From the NCBI GenBank assembly GCA_014946745.1, contig JADCRD010000001.1, forward strand, positions 2,912,427 through 2,976,426: a DNA stretch of 64,000 bases. The letters are read 5' to 3'. The notes under the pieces are model-generated. The model was not told the origin of the DNA. It saw only the letters and a program-made list of their open reading frames with translations, and did not search any database. Position 1 is the stretch's first letter; each line of letters opens with the position of its first letter. Position numbers and translations under genes: made by a program. This document shows positions 19,314 to 27,127 of this stretch, piece by piece. The DNA comes from Lysobacterales bacterium (lineage in GTDB: Bacteria > Pseudomonadota > Gammaproteobacteria > Xanthomonadales > Xanthomonadaceae).

Positions 19314-20231
19314 ATGCCACGACGCCCGCCACTCCGCCTGTCTCTGCTGATCTCGCTCGCGCTCGCGCTGACCCCGGCTGCCAGCGCGCAGACGGTTTAC
19401 AAGGTGGTCCGCCCCGACGGCACGGTGCACTACACCGACCGACCGCCCGACAGCCTGGAGGGCGTGGAGAAAATCCAGGTGCGCGCCGAAGTGCAGCAGA
19501 TCGCCCGCCTGCGCGTCGAGACCGATCGCGAACTCCGGCATGCGGTGGTCGGCAACGTCCTGCACGGGCCGCTGGAGATCCAGCTGATCGCCGCCGAAGC
19601 GAGCAATCTGCAGAGCGAACCCGCCCTGCCCCTGCGGACCGTGCTGACCGGTGAAGGCGAGCAGCGGGTGGCGGTGTTCGGGCCTCAGAACCCCGCGCAA
19701 GGCTGGGGCTTCTCGCTGCAGCTGCAGGCCATGCCGGGTGACCCAAGCGCCGTGCATGACGACGTCGACTACACCGTTCCCATCGAGGGCAGCGCCTGGC
19801 GCATCGATCAGAGCTGGGGCGGGCGCTTCAGCCACACCTCACCCGAGTCCAGGCACGCGGTTGACTTCAGCGCCGCTGAGGGAACGCCGGTGCTCGCCGC
19901 GCGCGAGGGCGTCGTGATGCAGATCGCCGACGACTTCCGCGGTGCCGGCCTTGATCTGGAGAAGTACGGCGCGCGCGCCAACTTCGTGCGGGTGCTGCAT
20001 GCCGACGGCAGCATGGGCCTGTACGCGCATCTGGCGCCGGAATCGGCGCGCGTCGGGCCTGGGGCACGGGTGCGCGCCGGCCAGGTCATCGGCGAAGTCG
20101 GCAGCACGGGCTATTCCACCGGCCCGCACCTGCACTTCGCGGTGCAAGTGAACCGCGGGCTGAAGCTGGAATCGGTGCCCTTCCGCATGCAGGGCCCGAG
20201 CGGCGCGCTGCGGATTCCGGGCGCGCCCTGA
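19314..20231 (+). CDS. Secreted M23 peptidase with N-terminal DUF4124
   Basis: 305 residues with a Sec signal peptide (cleavage near ASAQ-T), a DUF4124 segment (VYKVVRPDGTVHYTDRPP), then a lysostaphin/LytM-type M23 domain at about residues 160-290. The zinc-ligand pattern is present: a first His and Asp in RHAVDFSAAEGTPV, and HLHFAV near the end, with YAHL between. It should be a periplasmic or exported peptidoglycan endopeptidase or an EnvC-like activator; intact ligands favour an active enzyme. The ATG at 19314 starts the signal peptide; the open frame from 19221 is longer but unsupported. Confidence 0.88.
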   Translation: MPRRPPLRLSLLISLALALTPAASAQTVYKVVRPDGTVHYTDRPPDSLEGVEKIQVRAEVQQIARLRVETDRELRHAVVGNVLHGPLEIQLIAAEASNLQSEPALPLRTVLTGEGEQRVAVFGPQNPAQGWGFSLQLQAMPGDPSAVHDDVDYTVPIEGSAWRIDQSWGGRFSHTSPESRHAVDFSAAEGTPVLAAREGVVMQIADDFRGAGLDLEKYGARANFVRVLHADGSMGLYAHLAPESARVGPGARVRAGQVIGEVGSTGYSTGPHLHFAVQVNRGLKLESVPFRMQGPSGALRIPGAP

Positions 20232-20341
20232 ATCAGCGACTGAGCTCGGATCGGATGAAGCCACCGGGCCGGAGTCAGGCGCTGCGGTAGAATCCGCGCC
20301 CCTTTGCTGCCCCGAGCGTCGCTGACGGCGACTGCCTGCCC

Positions 20342-21949
20342 ATGATCACCGAAGCCGCGAAAGAGGCGCTGCGGCGCCGCACCTTCGCCATCATTTCCCA
20401 TCCCGACGCCGGCAAGACCACGCTCACCGAGAAGCTGCTGCTGTTCGGCGGCGCGATCCAGATGGCCGGCTCGGTCAAGGGCCGCAAGGCCGCGCGCCAC
20501 GCGACCTCCGACTGGATGGCGCTGGAAAAGGAGCGCGGCATCTCGGTGACCAGCTCGGTGATGCAGTTCCCTTACGAGGGTCACATCGTCAACCTGCTGG
20601 ACACGCCCGGCCACGCCGACTTCGGCGAAGACACCTACCGCGTGCTGACTGCGGTCGACTCCGCACTGATGGTGATCGACGTCGCCAAGGGCGTGGAGGA
20701 ACGCACCATCAAGCTGATGGAGGTCTGCCGCCTGCGCGACACGCCGATCATGAGCTTCATCAACAAGCTCGACCGCGAGGGCAAGGACCCGATCGAACTG
20801 CTGGACGAGATCGAGCAGGTGCTGGGCATCGCATGTGCGCCGATCACCTGGCCGATCGGCATGGGCAAGCGCCTCAAGGGCGTGGTGCATCTTGTGACCG
20901 GCGAAGTGCACGTGTTCGAGTCGGGCCGCAATTTCACCCGTCAGGATTCGACCATCTTCCCGAGCCTGGACGACCCGGGCCTGGCCAAGCTGGTCGGCGC
21001 CGAGCTGCTGGCCGAAACCCGCGAGCAGCTGGAGCTGGTGCAGGGCGCGGCCCAGCCCTTCGTGCTTGAGGACTATCTGGCCGGCAAGCAGACGCCGGTG
21101 TTCTTCGGTTCGGCGGTGAACAACTTTGGCGTGCAGCTGCTGCTCGACTTCTTCGTCGAGCACGCGCCCTCGCCCCGCCCGCGCGCGACCAGCAGCCGTG
21201 AGGTCGCGCCGGGCGAGGAGCCGCTCACCGGCTTCGTGTTCAAGATTCAGGCGAACATGGACCCCCAGCACCGCGACCGCGTGGCCTTCATGCGCATCTG
21301 CTCCGGCCATTTCACCGCCGGCATGAAGACCTTCCACGTGCGTACCGGCAAGGACATGAAGATCGCCAACGCACTGACCTTCATGGCCTCCGACCGCGAG
21401 ATCGCCATCGAGGCCTGGCCAGGCGATGTGATCGGCATCCACAACCACGGCACCATCTCGATCGGCGATAGCTTCACCGAAGGCGAGCCGCTGTTCTTCA
21501 CCGGCATCCCGAACTTCGCGCCTGAGCTGTTCCGGCGCGCGCGCCTGCGCGATCCGCTCAAGCTGAAGCAGCTGCAAAAGGGCCTGGCCCAGTTGAGCGA
21601 AGAAGGCGCCACCCAGTTCTTCAAGCCGCTGATGAGCAACGACCTGATCTTGGGCGCGGTCGGCGTGCTGCAGTTCGACGTGGTCGCCTATCGCCTCAAG
21701 GACGAGTACAGCGTCGACGCCAGCTTCGAGCAGGTCAGCGTCGCGACCACCCGCTGGATCCGCTGCGACAACGCCAAGAAGCTCGAAGAGTTTCGCGAGC
21801 GCAACGCCAACAACCTGGCGATTGATGCTGCCGGCCATCTGGTCTACCTCGCGCCCTCACGCGTCAATCTGCAGCTCACCCAGGAACGCTGGCCGGACGT
21901 GCGATTCGATGCGACGCGCGAGCATGCGCAGGCGGTGGGGCTCGACTGA
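20342..21949 (+). CDS. prfC: Peptide chain release factor 3
   Basis: 535-residue translational GTPase that recycles RF1 and RF2 from the ribosome after termination. G-motifs are intact: [13 protein letters not shown] (P-loop), [11 protein letters not shown] and NKLDRE. The rest aligns in outline with RF3 domains 2 and 3 (for example [15 protein letters not shown] and [13 protein letters not shown]). The length is normal for the family. The ATG at 20342 gives [20 protein letters not shown]. It appears monocistronic. Confidence 0.97.
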   Translation: MITEAAKEALRRRTFAIISHPDAGKTTLTEKLLLFGGAIQMAGSVKGRKAARHATSDWMALEKERGISVTSSVMQFPYEGHIVNLLDTPGHADFGEDTYRVLTAVDSALMVIDVAKGVEERTIKLMEVCRLRDTPIMSFINKLDREGKDPIELLDEIEQVLGIACAPITWPIGMGKRLKGVVHLVTGEVHVFESGRNFTRQDSTIFPSLDDPGLAKLVGAELLAETREQLELVQGAAQPFVLEDYLAGKQTPVFFGSAVNNFGVQLLLDFFVEHAPSPRPRATSSREVAPGEEPLTGFVFKIQANMDPQHRDRVAFMRICSGHFTAGMKTFHVRTGKDMKIANALTFMASDREIAIEAWPGDVIGIHNHGTISIGDSFTEGEPLFFTGIPNFAPELFRRARLRDPLKLKQLQKGLAQLSEEGATQFFKPLMSNDLILGAVGVLQFDVVAYRLKDEYSVDASFEQVSVATTRWIRCDNAKKLEEFRERNANNLAIDAAGHLVYLAPSRVNLQLTQERWPDVRFDATREHAQAVGLD

Positions 21950-22171
21950 GCGCCTGCCGACACGCTTCGCCTGCCGCGACGGCTGCCGGACGCCTGTGCC
22001 GACCGCGCGACCCGCAGGCATCGAATCAGCTAACGCCCTTGCAGTTGGGCAGCGCGCTTGCTTTCGCCGTTCCCGCGCGCCCTCGGCAAGGCGTCGGCAA
22101 TCTCAGCGCCCTCCGAGCACGGGCGAGACGGCCCACTGCGGGCTCGACGGCCGCCGGTCGCGAAGCCGCCG

Positions 22172-22320
22172 AAGGCAAGGTTGATCAAGTCCATCCGGGC
22201 CTTGATCAGTGGTCGCGAGCCCGGCACCTGTCCGGACTCGCTCGCGCTGGATCAAGCACCGACGTGCTCGATCCGCGGGCGCGCCCTCCAGGTCGCGCGA
22301 GAACGCTGGAGTCTTCAGCC
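22172..22320 (+). repeat. Dispersed intergenic repeat, copy 2
   Basis: The 597-base gap 21950-22546 between prfC and the sigma gene holds this repeat. Landmarks are CTTGATCAGTGGTCGCGAG (22200 on), GGACTCGCTCGCGCTGGATC, and CGATCCGCGGGCGCGCCCTCC then CGCTGGAGTCTTCAG. The same landmarks in the same order are found in reverse complement at 59416-59570. The remainder of the gap should contain the promoter of the sigma-kinase operon; no clear -35/-10 pair was identified. Confidence 0.7.
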
Positions 22321-22546
22321 TCGTCGCAATGCAAGCGCTCTGGTTGCCTTCAGTTCAGGTTTGCCGCACTGCACCATAAGCAGCCGCTGCTAGCATGTCG
22401 CGCCCACGCACCGACTGGATGAGCGGCTCCGGTTTTCTGAGCCGTCCGCTCTCGGGGTGTGGGCACGTCGGCTCGCCCGCGCCTCGCCGTGGCGCACGCC
22501 GAACCTTGGAATGCCGCAGACAGGGCGCAGCCCGCCCGGGATCCGT

Positions 22547-23113
22547 ATGTCCGACAGTTCAGTCACAGCGCTGCTGCACGCTTGGCGGTCGGGCGAGCCC
22601 GGCGCGGCCTCGGCTTTGATGTCCACGCTCTACCCGATCCTGCGCGAACTCGCCCAGAGCCAGCTCGCGCGCTTTCCCGGCGCACGCACCCTGCAGCCGA
22701 CCGAGCTCGTCCACGAGGCCTACGAGCGCCTGCATCGGCAGCAGCAGGTCGACTGGGAGAACCGCAGCCACTTCTACGCAGTGGCCGCCACGGCCATCCG
22801 AGCGATTCTGGTCGACCATCTGCGTCAGAAGAGCAGCCAGAAGCGCGGCGGCGATGCCGTCCGCGTGGATCTGGACGCGCAGATCGACCGCGTCGAGTCC
22901 GCCCAACCCGCGCCGCTGGACTGGCTGGAGCTCGACTCCGCGCTGCAGACGCTGGCCGCGATCAATGCCGACTGCGTCCGCGTGGTCGAGATGCGCGTGT
23001 TCGGCGGCCTGAGCGTGGACGAGATCACCGGCGTCATGGGCAGCTCCACCGCCACCGTCGGCCGTCAATGGCGCTTCGCGCGCGCCTGGCTGGCCGAACA
23101 TCTGAGCCCGTAA
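22547..23113 (+). CDS. ECF RNA polymerase sigma factor, ECF43-like, kinase-linked
   Basis: 188-residue ECF sigma factor. Sigma-2 is seen from about residue 25 to 100 (LQPTELVHEAYERLHR, then RSHFYAVAATAIRAILVDHLRQK) and sigma-4 from about 125 (LDWLELDSALQTLAAI, VFGGLSVDEITGVMGSS, VGRQWRFARAWL). The acidic DAED-type residues of region 2.2 are missing and Thr52 sits in that place (LQPTEL). In ECF43 proteins EcfP (Vibrio parahaemolyticus) and EcfK (Xanthomonas citri), a threonine here is phosphorylated by a neighbouring kinase to switch the factor on (established knowledge). The kinase gene begins 4 nt downstream. The ATG at 22547 is preferred over the longer open frame from 22457. Confidence 0.93.
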   Translation: MSDSSVTALLHAWRSGEPGAASALMSTLYPILRELAQSQLARFPGARTLQPTELVHEAYERLHRQQQVDWENRSHFYAVAATAIRAILVDHLRQKSSQKRGGDAVRVDLDAQIDRVESAQPAPLDWLELDSALQTLAAINADCVRVVEMRVFGGLSVDEITGVMGSSTATVGRQWRFARAWLAEHLSP

Positions 23114-23117
23114 GGCC

Positions 23118-25694
23118 ATGAGCACCGAAACTCCTCGCCCCGCCTCAGCGGCGGACCGCGACAGCGCGAGCTTGGGCCAGCAGCTTCTGGCCGCTTTCGA
23201 CGCCGTTGCCGATGTGCCGCCCGCGCAGCGCGAAGCGGCGATTCAGGCTTTGGGCCTTGAGTGCCCCGAACTCGAACGCGAGCTGCGCGCCCTGCTCGAT
23301 CGCGACGCCCAGACAGGCCCGCTGGACGCCACCCTGTCCGCGCAGATCCAGCCCCTGCTGCAGGAAGCCCTGCCCGAGCTGGATCCGGCCCCTGCACAGA
23401 TCGGCCCCTACCAAGTGCTGCGCCTGCTCGGCGAAGGCGGGATGGGGCGCGTCTATCTCGCGCGCCGCAGCGACGGCCCGGTCAGCCGCGATGTGGCGAT
23501 CAAGCTGATCCGTCCGGACCGCGCGGGTGCAGGACTTCTCGCCCGCTTCGAGGCGGAGCGCCGCCATCTGGCCGCGCTCGACCATCCCGGCATCTGCCGC
23601 TTCATCGACGCCGACAGCCTCGCCGACGGCACGCCCTATGTGGTGATGGAAGCGGTGCAGGGCGAACCGATCATCGACTTCTGCCAGCGCCACAGCCTCG
23701 GCCTGCGCGCCCGCGTCGAGCTGCTGCGCACGTTGCTGGCCGCGGTGGCCCACGCCCACGATCGCCTGCTGCTGCACCGGGACATCAAGCCGCACAACGT
23801 GCTGGTCACCGCCGACGGCCAGCCCAAGCTGCTCGACTTCGGCATCGCCAAATCGATCGAAGACGCGCAGGCCAGCGTCACCCGCACCGCCGAGCGTTTC
23901 TTCACGCCCAACGCCAGCGCGCCGGAGCAGCTGCTGGGCGAGCCGGCCGGCGTGGCCTGCGACGTCTACAGCCTGGGCGCACTGGCGTACGAGCTGCTCA
24001 GCGGCGCCCTGCCCTTCGACTTTCAGGGCCTGCGCGCTGCCGAGATCGAGCGCCTGGTGCTGCAGGTGGCACCGCCGCTGATGAGCGAGCGCAGCGCACT
24101 GCCCTGGGCCCGCGAACTCAAGGGCGACCTCGACGCCATCGTCGCCACCTGCCTGCGCAAAGCCCCCAGCGAGCGCTACCGCAACGTCGACGCGCTCGAC
24201 GCCGAACTGCAGCGCTGGCTGGAAGGCCGCCCGGTCACGGCGCGGGCCCCCAGCTGGGCCTACCGCAGCCGCCTGTTCATTCGCAGGCACCGCGTGGCGG
24301 TGGGGCTGTCAGCGGCCCTGGTGGCCGCCATCGCCGTCTTCGGCAGCGGCCTCGCCCTGCAGGCCATCGAGCTGCGCGAACAGCGCAACCTCGCGGTGAT
24401 CGAGCGCGATCGCGCGCTGCAGGTGGTGGAGATTCTGGAGTCGGCGTTTCGGAATGCGGATCCGGGGCGGACGGCGGGGGACAAGGTCACCGCGCGGCAG
24501 ATTCTGGATGCGGCGGCGCCGCGCATTGAATCGATCAAGGGATCGCAGCCCCAGGTGTTTGGCCGACTTTCCGCTACGCTCGCAAAGGTCGAGTTGGATT
24601 TCGGAAATCATGAGAGAGCGGCCGCGCTTATAGAGAGCGCCCTAGAAGCGCATCAACCCAACACCCCCTACTCCGAAGAGCTTTTGCTCGTTGGCTCACT
24701 CGCGAATTCGCGGTACGGAAACTTGAAGAGAGCCGACGAGCTGCTTGTCCAGGCCGAAAGTGCACCGATTACGAACACGGCGCTTCACAGCCTCGCGCGA
24801 GCACGATATAGCTCCGCGATGAGCGACCATGCCACTGTCTTGGCGATTACCGCTCGTGCCATAGAACTGGATGGGAGCAAAGGCCTTGCGGATCCATCCA
24901 TACTGATTTCGAATGAGATTAGATGGCTGCGTGCAGTCTCGATAATGAGATCCGTCAGCGTCGAAGCTGCACTCAGTTACCTTGGGACGATTATCGATTG
25001 GCAGCGCACGGCTCTTTCAGATAGTCACCCCTATCTGCTCAGATCCCGACACTACGCACTTCGCTTTCGAACCATTAATAGCCCTGCTATCGAATTGTTG
25101 GAGCCCACAAAGGATCTCTTGGAGGAGATGCTGCACATCCTCGGCCCCAACAGCTCCGAAAGCGCGTCCGCACGAATGCTTCTGGCAGATCTCTTAAACA
25201 AGGTCGGGCGACGCGAAGAGAGCCTGCCCCACTTTCGACAAGCCTTGGCCGTCCAGACTTTATCCAAAGGCGCCGAGCATGTCGATACCGTTAGGCTCAA
25301 AATGATCCTCTCAGGAGTCCTCCACAATGATCGGACAAAACCAGCTCCAGACGAATCTGTTGAGTTGTTAACAGAGGCGTATGCGACGTGCTCGAGCAGC
25401 TACCGCCCTTGGAGTCCAATCACAATGACTGCCGAGAGAAGCCTTATTAACGCCCACCTATCCAGAAAGGAGTGGACTAAGGCATTCGAAATTGGAGAAA
25501 ATGCAGCCAATAGAAGCTCAAACGATGCAATCGACCCCTCCAGCCTTGCAATTTATCGCAGCTCGCTTCAAGATCTTATGGCAGCCTCTCCGTGCAGCTC
25601 GATGGATCCCCATTGGATGGGCGAGTGCGAATCAATTGCGAAGGCATTTTCCCGCACGGAAGTCCGCCCCCTCACAAAAGGAGAGCCAGAGTGA
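23118..25694 (+). CDS. Transmembrane Ser/Thr protein kinase, copy A
   Basis: 858 residues. A helical N-terminal region (1-95) is followed by a Hanks-type kinase domain (about 97-370) with GEGGMGRVYLA, Lys129 in VAIKL, HRDIKPHN (Asp222), DFG (240-242) and APE (268-270), so it looks active. One membrane helix (about 392-414) separates it from a C-terminal exported part of about 440 residues with weak TPR-like helix pairs (LPHFRQALAVQTLSKG). Likely role: sense a periplasmic signal and phosphorylate the upstream sigma factor at Thr52 (inferred from ECF43 kinases PknT and PknS). From about base 24530 the DNA becomes visibly lower in GC. The stop overlaps the next gene (GTGA). The first 451 residues are almost identical to copy B. 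Confidence 0.93.
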   Translation: MSTETPRPASAADRDSASLGQQLLAAFDAVADVPPAQREAAIQALGLECPELERELRALLDRDAQTGPLDATLSAQIQPLLQEALPELDPAPAQIGPYQVLRLLGEGGMGRVYLARRSDGPVSRDVAIKLIRPDRAGAGLLARFEAERRHLAALDHPGICRFIDADSLADGTPYVVMEAVQGEPIIDFCQRHSLGLRARVELLRTLLAAVAHAHDRLLLHRDIKPHNVLVTADGQPKLLDFGIAKSIEDAQASVTRTAERFFTPNASAPEQLLGEPAGVACDVYSLGALAYELLSGALPFDFQGLRAAEIERLVLQVAPPLMSERSALPWARELKGDLDAIVATCLRKAPSERYRNVDALDAELQRWLEGRPVTARAPSWAYRSRLFIRRHRVAVGLSAALVAAIAVFGSGLALQAIELREQRNLAVIERDRALQVVEILESAFRNADPGRTAGDKVTARQILDAAAPRIESIKGSQPQVFGRLSATLAKVELDFGNHERAAALIESALEAHQPNTPYSEELLLVGSLANSRYGNLKRADELLVQAESAPITNTALHSLARARYSSAMSDHATVLAITARAIELDGSKGLADPSILISNEIRWLRAVSIMRSVSVEAALSYLGTIIDWQRTALSDSHPYLLRSRHYALRFRTINSPAIELLEPTKDLLEEMLHILGPNSSESASARMLLADLLNKVGRREESLPHFRQALAVQTLSKGAEHVDTVRLKMILSGVLHNDRTKPAPDESVELLTEAYATCSSSYRPWSPITMTAERSLINAHLSRKEWTKAFEIGENAANRSSNDAIDPSSLAIYRSSLQDLMAASPCSSMDPHWMGECESIAKAFSRTEVRPLTKGEPE

Positions 25695-26266
25695 AACTCA
25701 GATTGTGCGCGCTTTTTTCTGCGATTTTTTTCGGCCAGATCAGCTTTGCCGCCGACTGTAACATTAACACCGTCGAGATAGACGATGGATGTTCCGATCC
25801 CGGAGATTCATTCCTCGTGCCGCTCATAACCGGCGATGTCATTTTTTCCGGGAGCACCCCTGGAGAACCAGGCGGCGAGGGCGATCGCGAAGGCGGCGCT
25901 GATTGCCGTATGGAATGCCCGGAAGATGGTGCTCCCCCCCACCCTACGCTCGAGTGCGCGCAACACGGCCGTCAACTCGCATGCGTTGTTTGGCCGCAGG
26001 GCGCAGGTCTGACCTACATCTGGTCACACACTCCGGGACTGACCCTGCATCAGCCACTCGTCAGCCAATCTCCCACTCAGTTGATTGATTGCGGGAACTA
26101 TGTTGGCGAGGCTGTAGTCCATCTTTCTGCCCAATCGCGTGGAGGCCTGCGCTCGCACGGCGAGCGAATCGTAAGCTGCTCTGCCACAGGTCTCGTGATT
26201 GGCACGGTCGAGGACCCGAATCTTCCAACCCTGCCGACTCCGACGCCCCCGGACCCCCAGATGTAA
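25691..26266 (+). CDS. Small secreted six-cysteine protein, copy A (unrecognised family)
   Basis: 191 residues starting at a GTG that overlaps the kinase stop by 4 nt (GTGA), with AAAGGAGA upstream, so translation is coupled to the kinase. A Sec signal peptide (MKLRLCALFSAIFFGQISFA) predicts export. After a Gly/Asp-rich low-complexity stretch comes a compact domain with cysteines 72, 76, 89, 98, 134 and 163, VVWP (99-102), TYIW (108-111) and a Pro-rich tail containing PNLPT. The Y-x-W strand pattern suggests an Ig-like sandwich (inference). The copy B protein has the same six cysteines at almost the same spacing. Function unknown; it may be the extracytoplasmic partner or ligand of the kinase. 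Confidence 0.8.
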   Translation: MKLRLCALFSAIFFGQISFAADCNINTVEIDDGCSDPGDSFLVPLITGDVIFSGSTPGEPGGEGDREGGADCRMECPEDGAPPHPTLECAQHGRQLACVVWPQGAGLTYIWSHTPGLTLHQPLVSQSPTQLIDCGNYVGEAVVHLSAQSRGGLRSHGERIVSCSATGLVIGTVEDPNLPTLPTPTPPDPQM

Positions 26267-26310
26267 GCGAACCGGGTCAGATCCAGCTTCTTCGCATCGA
26301 GGCTTACTCA

Positions 26311-26700
26311 CTAGAGCTTGCCAGCCCAACGCACCACCCGCCCCACCGTGGTGAAGTGGACACCAAAGTACCGAGCGATTTCTGCGTAGCTGCACTCCCC
26401 GGTTCGATGAGCGGCGCGTATGGCGGCGCCGCAATCGGGCTAGGCGTCAGCAATCGCCTCCAGGGACGGAGGCGGTGGGCGCGGGGGACGTTGACGTCAT
26501 CAGCGTCCCCCGCCTTGTCCCGCATCCGCTGCACACAGCCATCGCGGGCCGGATGGAGCAGACAGTTCAGGTGCTTCCTGAGCGGAGCTGCACCCACGCC
26601 GGCAGCTACGAACTGCTTGTGGCGCCGCCGTGCCTCTGCGCGCGCCTTGGCGAGGGCAGCTGGGGAGTCGAGGTTTTCCAACTGGCAGCACGCAGAACCG
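26311..26700 (-). pseudogene. Degraded 3' remnant of a RAYT (REP-associated tyrosine transposase), copy A
   Basis: On the minus strand, fragments in several frames match the C-terminal half of the RAYT at 30418-30695: KQFVAAGVGAAPLRKHLN, RMRDKAGDADDVNVPRAHR, then in another frame CSYAEIARYFGVHFTTVGRV and a stop at 26311. Frameshifts and an internal stop make it non-functional. It lies just behind the secreted protein of copy A, as the homologous piece does behind copy B. Upstream in the RAYT sense no HUH domain is present. Confidence 0.7.
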
Positions 26701-26901
26701 GGTTGCATGCGCCGTCGTCTCATGTATCACTCCAGCGAAGCGGTGACGATTCGCGTCGTCTTGTGGATCGTCCCAACGCAGATTTCCTGCACACCATGAC
26801 CGAGCTGCCCGCACCCTCAACGACTACGCCGTCAGGCTCGCCTACGTCTCAACTCGCGGCCAGTTTTCACTTTCTGTCCTCGATCTCGGCGATTCACCTC
26901 C

Positions 26902-27123
26902 ATCGAGCCCGCCCAACCCGCACCCCTGGACTGGCTGGAGCTCGACTCCGCGCTGCAGACGCTGGCCGCGATCAATGCCGACTGCGTCCGCGTGGTCGAG
27001 ATGCGCGTGTTCGGCGGCCTGAGCGTGGACGAGATCACCGGCGTCATGGGCAGCTCCACCGCCACCGTCGGCCGTCAATGGCGCTTTGCACGCGCCTGGC
27101 TGGCCGAACATCTGAGCCCGTAA
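26902..27123 (+). pseudogene. Sigma-4-only remnant of the ECF sigma gene
   Basis: From 26905 the DNA is nearly identical to 22895-23113, encoding EPAQPAPLDWLELDSAL through AEHLSP and its stop, followed by the same 4-nt spacer and kinase start. Everything upstream (sigma-2 and the linker, about 113 codons) is missing and replaced by unrelated sequence, and no plausible in-frame start was seen. The remnant covers about residues 114-188 and marks the left junction of the 4010-bp tandem duplication. Confidence 0.88.
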
Positions 27124-27127
27124 CGCC

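Noticed and set aside
20111-21838. 575-residue minus-strand frame opposite prfC
   Set aside because: Antisense artefact of a highly conserved gene.
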